Source: Rhabdophis nuchalis
Taxonomy: Eukaryota > Chordata > Lepidosauria > Squamata > Natricidae
Direction: 5' to 3'
NCBI GenBank assembly: GCA_039707465.1
Contig: CM077645.1
Span: forward strand, 146,998,503-147,062,502
DNA: 64,000 nucleotides
The notes under the pieces: generated by a model
Database searches by the model: none
Seen by the model: only the letters and a program-made list of their open reading frames with translations
Told to the model about the DNA's origin: nothing
In this document: positions 55,441 through 64,000 of the stretch, in pieces
Layout of the letters: every line of letters starts with the position of its first letter
How positions within the stretch are numbered: position 1 is the first letter of the stretch
Program-made: the position numbers and the translations under genes

Positions 55441-56307
55441 ATTAACTTGAATCCCTTCTAAAAAACTTTATCAGTTCCTCTGAACTTCGGGATGCTGTCC
55501 AGGGTCCTGAACCCCAGCATTGACCCAAACCTGGGTGACATGAAGACTAAGGGAAGATTGGGGGGGGGGGGGGTTTAATCTCACAAGTTTTTAAGGCCAA
55601 TTCATTTCCATTTCAGAGATGTCCACAAGGTGCCAAAGACGTCATTCATCTGTGAAAGAAGAACAGAGTTAACAGAAGTTAGAGCTCTGAAATATCAAAT
55701 AAAGAAATCCCCCTGTTCTTTCTTTTTTAACCATATTTTAAATATTTTGGAGCCCAACACCTGTAATCCAACATTGTTAGTTACTCCAAAACTAACTTAA
55801 ACAAAGCTGCAGAACTGCTCCAGACCTTACTCAATAATTTACAAGATGTCAGCAACTGATAAAGAATTGTAGGCATCTAGAGAACTTCTGGTCAAGAAAT
55901 ATAATAGCGACTTGCCAGAACGGCTTTTGAGAGCATTTTATTGTAACAGAAACCTAGTGATAAAAATGAACAATAATGGAAGTTACCCAATTTCTTGGGA
56001 TAGGGAACTGTAATTTATTATCAGATTTTGCCGAAGTCTGCATTGCATGCCTGCTTGTCTTTTATCATCTCTATGACAGGGACAGCTGCAGTTGTAAAGA
56101 GGCCATTCTCCAAACTTAAATCAATAAAAAGAAACCCGTCTGTGAAGTTATATCAGAAGAATATCCAAGTGTTCTGTCGGTATTCTCAATGGCGATGAAT
56201 TGTCAGAAGACTTTATATTACAATATAATTGATATGTTTATAGATTGAAATGCCCCAAAATGTTTCATAGTTCCTTTGCAAGTTACATCCATGCCTTCCA
56301 TCTTCAC
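55441..56307. other. Unassigned sequence with a poly-G run
   Basis: Fourteen G at 55560-55573. No other feature recognised. Confidence 0.45.
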
Positions 56308-56640
56308 ATAAGGTAAAGGTTTCCCCTGTCTTACTCTAGGGAGCACTGCTCATCTCTGTTTCTTAGCCGAGGGAGCCATCGTTGTCCAAAAACCCTTCCA
56401 TGGTCATGTGGCCAGCGTGACTTTATGTCAAGGCACACGGAATGCTGTTAACTTCCCACTTAAGTGGTACCTATTAATCTACTTGCATGGGCATGCTTTC
56501 GAACTGCTAGGTAGACAGGAGCTGGGGTGAGTAATGGGAGCTCACCCCATCATGCAGAGCTCGGGTCTCAAACCCAGATTGTCAGCTTTCCAGCTGACAA
56601 AATCAGTATCTTTAACCACTGAGCCATCTGCGACACTCCC
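56308..56640 (-). mobile_element. tRNA-derived SINE, minus strand
   Basis: On the minus strand it starts with a tRNA-like head (GATGGCTCAGTGGTTAAAGA; GGGTTTGAGACCCGAGCTC) and ends GGGGAAACCTTTACCTTATG. The middle (TGGCCACATGACCATGG; GTAGATTAATAGGTACC) is a widespread reptile SINE. Confidence 0.78.
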
Positions 56641-56949
56641 ACATTCTGAGGCTCTCTGACCATAAGGCAAGTTTATCTCCTCTGTTGTGCTATCAAGAAG
56701 ATATTGAAAACCTTCCTATTTAGGCAAGCTTTTCCTACCCAAAGCTATATTTGGGGGACAGCATGTATTATTATAGTTTCTTTTAATTTGGGAATTTCCC
56801 TTTTATGTTCTTTTTTACACATAGGGTTAATAGATACCTGAAGATCCAAACACTTGGAAAGGGGGACAAATGGGAAAAGAAGATCGCATGGTTTAATTTT
56901 CCTGGCGTCTATGACAATAGACCTATACATATATGAAATTCCTTTTTCC
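56641..56949. other. Unassigned sequence
   Basis: Nothing recognised. Confidence 0.4.
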
Positions 56950-57490
56950 GTTATCACAAAGGTCGGTTTTTCAATTGCAACATTTTTTCCAGCAAACCTT
57001 TATTTTCAAGACTCTACACTAGCAATAACATAGATGCGTGTTCTGACCCCCCTTCCTTCAACTTATAACAAGACTCTTGGCTGCTTGCCTGAATGACAGA
57101 GAAGAAGCTTCTTCACACGAACATAACTCAAGACACTCGAACCTAGAAATGACACATTGTTCTCTGCAAACTTCCTTAGCAGAGGCTTCCTTTTAAACCC
57201 TCTTGGGAGGGGCCAGTCATTAGGCAGCTGGGTCTAATTCAACTTCTCCGAGTTCACCTCTGCTGCAACTGAAGCTTTCTTTTGTCAGCCCGTCTTAACC
57301 TAGCATCAGAGACAAACTGGCCTTGATCCTCCCCACTACTCCAAGACCCAGGTGCCTCCTGATGACTAGTCGGGCTCTCTGCTCTCTCAAGGTTGCCCTC
57401 CTCCTCCAGACCAGGCTCATAGGACTCCTCACTAGAAGAGTCCATCAGCAGCTCATCCGGAGCCGGCTGGGCCACAACAAATGCGCTATG
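56950..57490 (-). mobile_element. LTR-like sequence, minus strand
   Basis: On the minus strand: TGTTGTGGCCCAGCCGGCTC, an acidic open stretch, TTTAAAAGGAAGCC (TATA-like) and AATAAAGGTTTGCTGG near the end. Same build as 44390-45018. Exact ends and target duplication not found. Confidence 0.5.
57254..57480 (-). pseudogene. Acidic open frame in the LTR-like sequence
   Basis: PDELLMDSSSEESYEPGLEE, then GNLERAESPTSHQEAPGSW, ending in the basic motif ARLRRADKRKLQLQQR. This parallels 44730-45020, but identity is low. Function unknown. Confidence 0.35.
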
Positions 57491-59049
57491 ATGCGCTTTC
57501 CATATTTTACCATATGGCAAGACACGTGATCTACAGACTACAGTGAAGATAATACATTTGAAAAGGCTGGATTGAAGCTGGTTGTTGGAGTCAGGAAATA
57601 AATTAAATAACATAAATCTAGCTTGTTGAGTCTGTGAACAAACAAGAAAAGGAAGAAGTAGGCAATTTACAAAGTTACAACGTATTTTTTCTTCATTTTC
57701 TCTATCAGATATACATTCTTTGATCTTTTATACATTAATTTTCACCCTTGCTCCAAATCATTTGAATTCTCACCAACAATATTACATTATTTGCAAAGAG
57801 AATTTCATATATCAAACCATGATCCCTTTAAGGTTACCACAAGCATTCTTTGGCTATTTTTTTTTTCATAAATACATTAAATAGCCGAGAGGACACAGAC
57901 ACCATTCTTAAATTCTGACTCATTGTTCAACTGTTCTCTAAGCATTTCATTTATTCTCATTCTTTCATATACTGCTCTTATCACACCCACCAACAAATCT
58001 TCCAACATTTGTGCAAAATGTTCCGTAATTGAAGCCTAATCGCTTTATAAAACATTTTGCCACGCTTCAACGCAGCACAACTGTAAATCTAGATTCTCCA
58101 GGCTCTTAGTCTGCAATTGCCTTACTTGGCAGTAGCTCTCTGACTGGGGGCTAGTATAAATATTTTATTGCAAGCAAGAGTGAAGTCAACTATAGCAGTC
58201 AGAGCCTATAGAGAAGTCAAGGGTTAAAGGATTTCTGTTCCATCTTTCCAAGTGAACAAATCTTTTTGGTACTCTTCAGATCAGCTGGGATTTGTTGACC
58301 TTATCATTTTTATTAGAAAACCACCACTCTCTGCTTCACCAGTTTCTTTCCCCACAAGCTTTATGTAACATTCTCAGTAAACTTTCTCATATTTCTGATT
58401 TCCCGCCCACATTTCTTATGTTTCTCAGGGACTTCCTGAAGAATGAAAATCTGGTCAGTGCACTTCCCAAATTTCACTCATTGTCACTTTTCGTCTTCTT
58501 CAAAAGTGTGTTGTGTTCAGACCGCTCCAGTGTACCACACAAATGAATCCTGGTGTTTTGCATTCACGTTTGCTACCTTTCCCTTTGCATAGAGGAACAA
58601 TTGTGGCATTGTTCTAAAAACCAGGCACAGAATGCAATATTCGCATAAGCATTTAAGCAAGTCGCTCAGCTATTCCTGAGCAAACTGCCTCCATATTTCA
58701 AGATTTCTCTGGTGACAGGAATCAACATCTGAAGCTTTATTAGTTTTCAACATTGCCTCAGCATGCATTGCCTCCTTTTTATCTTTTTTTGTTTTGTTTC
58801 CTAAACAATGAGATCCACTGCATTCTTTTTAATTTCATTCTTCAGCACTATCTCAGTTCAATCTCTTCCCACGGTTTCTCATCCTTTTTATTCTTAATCC
58901 ATTCACTCTGCCAGAGGCTTTTGATTTCGCCCTCTTCACTCACTTCAGAGCATTCTTTTTTTCCCCGTTTCATAAATAAAATGCTTCTTGTAATCTTAAT
59001 TATTCCTTAACCATTCCTTTGATTATCTTGTTTTCTCTATGTACATATT

Positions 59050-59356
59050 AGGCCCTGCCCTCTGGAACGACCTTCCCCCCGATCTACGCACCATCGTGGA
59101 CCTCCGCCTTTTCCGCCAACGTCTTAAAACCTATTTATTTCAACAAGCCGGCCTAGCATAAACCCTGTTTCTGACTTTTATAGGGATAATTTTAAATTTT
59201 ACAGTCTTATTAATTTTAGCACAGGGAATATTTAATTAGTTTTTAACAATTTTGTATTTTTGTATGATTTTAATGATGCCTGTGCACCGCCCTGGGTCCT
59301 TTTTTAGGAGAAGGGCGGGGTATAAATTTAATAAAATAAATAAAATAAATAAATAT
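59050..59356 (+). mobile_element. L2-clade LINE, 3' end
   Basis: CCCTGCCCTCTGGAACGACC, then CCGCCTTTTCCGCCAACGTC and 3' UTR CACCGCCCTGGGTCC, with an AATAAAATAAA tail. Confidence 0.88.
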
Positions 59357-59679
59357 ACACTTTTTCATCCACAACTGTTTTCAGTTCATCACCCCACAAA
59401 GCCTTTGTTCTCTTATTTCACACTACTGCAACATCACTGGCACTTTGTGATATAAATTATTTTAATTCTGTTCCCAGCAGCTTCTATATCATCCTTACTT
59501 GCGCCCACTTTTCATACATTTAATAAGGGTGACCATATCTTCATACATTTTCACCTAGAGCTTGTATTTCTTCCCACTGTCAACTTCCTTTACTGAAGTT
59601 TCTTTCATTTCTTTTCTTTCCCCCAATACTATTTCCCCCCAAGATTCCCTCACGACCCTACCGAACACATCATGTGGCG

Positions 59680-59990
59680 GGGCCAGCCCTCTGGAACGAC
59701 TTACCCCCTGAACTCCGCACCATCTCCGACCTCCGCCTTTTCCGCAAGTGTCTGAAGACACATCTATTCCATCTAGCCGGCCTAGCGTAACCTCCATTAC
59801 TGACTATTAGACAGTTTTAAATTTGGGATTTTTAATTTGGTTTTTAGCGCAGGGTTTTATTAGAATAAGTGTTTTAAATTTTATATGTTTTGTATGTATT
59901 TTAACATTCCTGTGCGCCGCCCTGGGTCCGTTTGGAGAAGGGCGGGGTATAAATTCAATAAAATATAAAAATATAAATATAAATATGTGT
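59680..59990 (+). mobile_element. L2-clade LINE, 3' end
   Basis: CCAGCCCTCTGGAACGACTT to GGGCGGGGTATAAATTCAAT, with an AATATAAAAATATAAAT tail. Similar in extent to the copy 0.6 kb upstream. Confidence 0.88.
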
Positions 59991-60500
59991 CTCATAATCA
60001 GACCCTTTTATATCCCTTGAATTCATTACTAATTTTTTCAGTGTTTCATTACAAACACCAAATGAGTCAGTTACATTCACTTTGTGATGCATGTGATAGC
60101 AGGCTTGAACTGAAACCACATAATAAAACCAAACAAGCAACAAACCTTTTCTAAGAAGTAAACAGTAGTCACAACAGTCCCCATTTTCTTTCGTTCTTGA
60201 GTCTCCCAAGTGATTCATTGGCTTTCTCTGTATTCTCTTGTTTCATTCTCACCCATCCATTCATTCAAAGAATAAGTTGCTTTGAGTGAATCATATTCAT
60301 GCAAAACCCATCCCTGGTTCTTTCATTACCACTATTCCCTAGACAGTAACATGCTATTATCAACAATCTATTAATTCTTACTTTCATACACACCCACTCT
60401 AATTTAAAAATCACAATTTCATACTTTGTGGCATATACTTCACCCATTTTGTTCATGAAGAAATGTTCAGCTCTTGGCACATACTCATTCATTCCACTTC

Positions 60501-61254
60501 ACGAAAACTGAACACATTCCTTCATCTCTGTTACCTTTTCCCTCTTTGTCTTTACTTCACAAACACACAATATATACCTCTCTCACGTTCTTTCTTAATG
60601 TATGTTCTTTTTATTTTCCCTTTGTAATCATCCTTAGTAACTTGGTTGTTTACCAAATAAGTCTATAAATAATATCTTCTGCCATTCATCATGGTGTTGC
60701 CTAATTGAGGCATTTGGATAACATTTGTCAGAGGAGACAGATAGACTGTGTTACCAGCCCTATTTGGACCCATGTTGCACACAATTTGCTTTGCTAATGA
60801 TAAGAATAGTAATGGCCAGTGTTGGCACTTTGTGTTCCTGGAATGCCACAAGCATATCAAATCTCAGTTTTATCCCAACTATGTTTACAAAATCCTATGC
60901 AAGCTAAGATTTCAAATCCAATCTACAAACCACTTGAGTTTCCATTAATGCAGATATAAAGCAATAAACTGTGCACAATAAGTAGTCATACATTATGCTC
61001 TTTGATGTAACTTTACAGATGAAAGGCAAAAGTGTAAAGTTTGAAGGTAACTTGTGGGTAAAGTTTGGGTAAAGTTTGGGTAGGTAATTTTAAAAAAATG
61101 GCAGTGTTAGTAACTTCCATTAACAAAAATGTCTTGATTCATATACTGAATTTTTCTTCCTCTCCACTATCACCACTTCCACAAAATAATCCAGATTGTC
61201 CTAATCCATGTGGGCCACTGAGAAATGTAGGAATGTAAGCAACTATTCTCTCTG
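60501..61254. other. Unassigned sequence
   Basis: No supported feature; possibly more of the decayed LINE at its left edge. Confidence 0.4.
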
Positions 61255-61505
61255 TCTCGGGTGGGTTCCGGACGGCACTACTGCCGGTCCGCTTATGTGC
61301 ATGCTTTGTACATGCGCTTGATGCGTACTGTATGCATGCGCAGTGCAATTAAAATTGTTCTGCACATGCGCAGAACTGAAAAACAAGATGGCACCACCAA
61401 TGGCTCCGACCGGGGAACTGGTTCTGGGGCGTGGCAGGCCTGGGTCACTGCCGGTTCCAGCAACTTAGGCTGTCAAACCATTACTGGTTCGATCAAACCG
61501 GTCAG

Positions 61506-61565
<60 letters not shown>

Positions 61566-61566
61566 G
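61506..61566 (+). repeat. TCTG then TC microsatellite
   Basis: About nine TCTG units followed by about eleven TC units. Directly upstream (61255-61500) is a GC-rich stretch with CATGCGCAG phrases that I cannot assign. Confidence 0.93.
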
Positions 61567-61624
61567 TGTATGACTGTAGAATAGATCCCATGTAACTCAT
61601 AAAAAGGTCAAGTTACCTTCATGT

Positions 61625-62071
61625 TGTTAGGGGTAAAAAACACCCCCGTTGGAAAATAAAGGCGGAATAGTGCAATATACCGGACAGCAAGAAATACGTT
61701 GCTTTTAGCACACAATAGCTATCAAACACTGATAGTAGAAAAAAATAAATGGTCTTTACTTTTGTAGTAACTAAAATACTTCTTCCAAACAGTGATACTA
61801 ACTCTTCCAACAATAAACAGTCCTTCACCAAAACACAGTTATCTTACAGTCAAAACAAACAATGATACTTCTTCTGTCTTCAGCTCCTCAGTGGCAATCA
61901 GGAAGCAAAGGAAAGCAAAAGGGAATGAACTGTGTTCCCAGGTACCTTTTTATGATTGAGCTGGGAAGCACAGCCAATCAGATTCCACATAGTCCTTAAA
62001 GTTACATATACTCTTTAAGAATCCTGGCTTATATATATTGTCAACCCAACATCAGAATGATTATCCTAACA
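61625..62071 (-). mobile_element. Solo LTR, 447 bp, CATGT target duplication
   Basis: TGTTAGG...CCTAACA, with CATGT at 61620-61624 and 62072-62076. A TATA-like CATAAAAAGGTACC is on the minus strand near 61945. The terminal region (TATATATTGTC near the plus-strand right end) is shared with the LTR at 46786-47214, so the two families are related. Confidence 0.85.
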
Positions 62072-62076
62072 CATGT

Positions 62077-62794
62077 CTATACATTATATAGTGCATATGC
62101 GTATATCTGTCTAACTGCATGGAGATGGATGAAACAGAAGCTGCATATCCAATCCCATTTCCAATCCCATATCAAGACCAATTGTCAGCTCTACTAGATA
62201 GACCAGATCAGGAATCGACTACACATCAAGGTAAGATTACTTGAATTGAGAGTTTGTTATGTGCCATCAAGTTGATATTGATTCTTAGTGATGCTATGGA
62301 TAGATTTTCTCCAGGATATAAAACAAAATGGAGTATAAAAACGAAATAAGAAATAAATTAAATTAAAAATGAACCAGTAAGAATAATAAAGGGTTTTTTC
62401 CTCCCCAGTACTAAGACTGTTAAAATAGAGATATATCTGGATGGAACAAATAACATTCTACTCAAATGCTGGCCCTCTCTTGTTTCCAAGGGTATGCAGC
62501 ATAAAAATGTGCATACAATAAAATAAAAGCTGGTCATTTCAAGTGATGTATTCTTCATGTATCACAAAAGCTATTTTCACTTTTATCCTCAAAATAAAAG
62601 TCCCCAAAGTCAAGCTCAACTCAGAAACAATTTTATCTACTTTTACTTTGAGCCCTAAGGAGCACATGCAAAATGGACCTCACAATTACTATATTTTTAA
62701 CTCCTCTTCAAAAGAGCTAAACCTTACAGGCTCCCATTAGGAGACTTCAGAAAAGGTTCCAAAGAAAAAAACTAAGAGTATAACTTAATTATCA
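62077..62794. other. Unassigned sequence
   Basis: Nothing recognised. Confidence 0.45.
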
Positions 62795-62943
62795 TCTGCC
62801 AGCAGTTTAATTCTGACTGGCTGAAGGTTGACTCAGCCTTCCATCCTTCCGAGGTTGGTAAAATGAGGACTCAGTTATTGGGGGCAATATGCTGACTTTG
62901 TAAATCACTGAGAAAGTGGTATATAAGTGTAAGTGCTATTGGT
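62795..62943 (+). mobile_element. Sauria/BovB-tailed SINE, 3' part
   Basis: GGTTGACTCAGCCTTCCATC, GGGGGCAATATGCTGACTTT and ATATAAGTGTAAGTGCTATT. The tRNA head is truncated. Confidence 0.85.
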
Positions 62944-63012
62944 GTCTGTCTGTCTGTCTAATTCTCTATCATCAATCTCTCCCTTCCTGTCTGTCTGTCT
63001 GTCTGTCTGTAT
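62944..63012 (+). repeat. TCTG microsatellite, interrupted
   Basis: TCTG units at 62944-62960 and 62988-63012, separated by AATTCTCTATCATCAATCTC. Confidence 0.85.
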
Positions 63013-63470
63013 GTCATCTATGTTCATCATCATTATCATCTAATGGTCCCTTCTAAAATGACAAGGCAGATGGGGGATTATGTTTTGAGATTTCTTAGCA
63101 ATGTCCTTTTGTGATCAAGATCTGAAGACGCTCAGCATTTGGTCACAGAAACATGTCATCTATGTCAGTTGTTTTCTAATTATTTACCAGCCTTCTGCCA
63201 GCCAGCAGCTGATAACCCACCTTCTCCCCCCACCCAAAAGCTGTGCATAGTCAGCAGCAATTCAGAACAACAGCTGACAGCAACAGCTGACAGTAACAAA
63301 GTTTAAAGTGGCTAAAGACAGCTACAGCTCATGAAACAAAGGAGAAAAGAAATTTTCCTAAAATTCTGTAGGAAGTATAAAAGCACTCGGATGTCAAATA
63401 CAGTATTCCATGTAACGTATCTTTACTATGAGTGCTGAGCTCAGAAATAAGTAATTTGTTAACGTCTTGT
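63013..63470. other. Unassigned sequence
   Basis: Nothing recognised. Confidence 0.45.
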
Positions 63471-63474
63471 CTAC

Positions 63475-63540
63475 AGGACTTCTGACTTCAAATGGGACCA
63501 GAATTTCAGTTGCTAAGCAAGACAGTTGTTCAGTGAATTT
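63475..63540 (+). mobile_element. Family M transposon, left-end scrap
   Basis: GGACTTCTGACTTCAAATGG ... CAGTTGCTAAGCAAGACAG corresponds to the left end of family M; it then breaks off in a TTTAT run. Confidence 0.55.
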
Positions 63541-63639
63541 ATTTATTTTATTTATTTATTTTATTTTATTTGTCAATAAGTACAAGGAAACAAGTATGAA
63601 AAATACATGAAAAAATGGCACAAATACATGGATATAAAT

Positions 63640-64000
63640 AGATTTTAGATTTTATTAAATTTGTATCCCGCACCTATCTCCAATAGGACCCAGGGCGGCG
63701 CACAGGCATTTAAAAAACACAATATACAGTACAAAAATATACAAACATCCTAAAACCTTATTAAATTAAATACTCCTGCGCTAAAATATAGTTTAAAACC
63801 CTCTAATTAAAAATTTGTATATCTATCCTCAGTCGTTTATCAGGTGGATTTACCCTAAGCCGGCTTGCTGAAACAGGTGCGTTTTTAAACGCTGGCGGAA
63901 TAGGAGGAGGTCCGAGGTGGTACGGCGATCGGGAGGTAGGTCGTTCCAGAGGGTAGGGCCTGCCACAGAGAAGGCCCTTCCCCTGGGCGTCGCCAACCAG
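63640..64000 (-). mobile_element. L2-clade LINE, 3' end, continues beyond the window
   Basis: GTATCCCGCACCTATCTCCA, GGGCGGCGCACAGGCATT, then coding sequence (GGTCGTTCCAGAGGGTAGGG; CTTCCCCTGGGCGTCGCC) to the last base. Confidence 0.88.

Larger units (their letters stand above)
57690..60500 (-). mobile_element. Ancient LINE, heavily decayed, interrupted by two L2 insertions
   Basis: Minus-strand translations contain, in LINE order, an endonuclease-like stretch (60492-60265: NKMGEVYATKYEIVIFKLEW), reverse transcriptase fingers (near 58580-58625: NATIVPLCKGKGSKRECK) and palm (near 57850-57950: LFNVFMKKK; LFANNVILLV, corresponding to LxFADDxxLL). Frames are broken many times. L2 copies at 59050-59356 and 59680-59990 sit in it. 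The clade is not determined (an RTE-like or related group is possible). Confidence 0.6.

Overview
This 64 kb window looks like gene-poor (intergenic or intronic) DNA from a squamate reptile, most likely a snake. That inference rests on the repeat mixture: CR1 3' ends, many L2-clade LINEs with 3' UTRs of the squamate type, Sauria/BovB-tailed tRNA SINEs, squamate-type L1 ORF1, Tc1, DIRS, Gypsy and very many short hAT elements with perfect 8-bp target duplications. I recognise no host protein-coding gene, rRNA or functional tRNA. The only protein-coding material I can support is transposon-derived and mostly broken. One short exon-like reading frame with a good splice acceptor (near 49.73 kb) has no assignment.

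Layout. 0-8.6 kb: hAT MITEs, a CR1 end, an L1 that carries ORF1 but no ORF2 (3612-5547), and two copies of a hAT family with an internal minisatellite. 8.6-11.3 kb: a CR1 split by a Tc1 element whose left inverted repeat is itself split by an internally deleted LINE. 11.3-22 kb: CR1/L2 fragments, a local duplication, large hAT elements and a long CT-rich array. 22.8-24.3 kb: an L2 nested in an L2 nested in a hAT. 25.2-30.5 kb: an old L2 next to a DIRS element (inverted terminal repeats plus internal complementary region) that holds an LTR, which holds a Gypsy element with two LTRs. 32.6-37.3 kb: two long L2 copies, one open over 353 codons and one with a single stop. 38.4-49.3 kb: a TA-flanked TIR element, L2/CR1 pieces, a second ORF2-less L1, a solo LTR in a SINE, and more hAT and L2. 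49.3-64 kb: hAT palindromes, split SINEs, LTR-like sequences, an ancient LINE hit by two L2s, a solo LTR with a CATGT duplication, and an L2 running off the window end.

The elements do not form a functional gene system. What they record is the order of insertions. The strongest points are two independent ORF2-less L1 copies with perfect target duplications, the DIRS/LTR/Gypsy nest, the Tc1/LINE nest, and a hAT family whose internal 41-42 bp repeat ranges from one unit to about eighteen units between copies.
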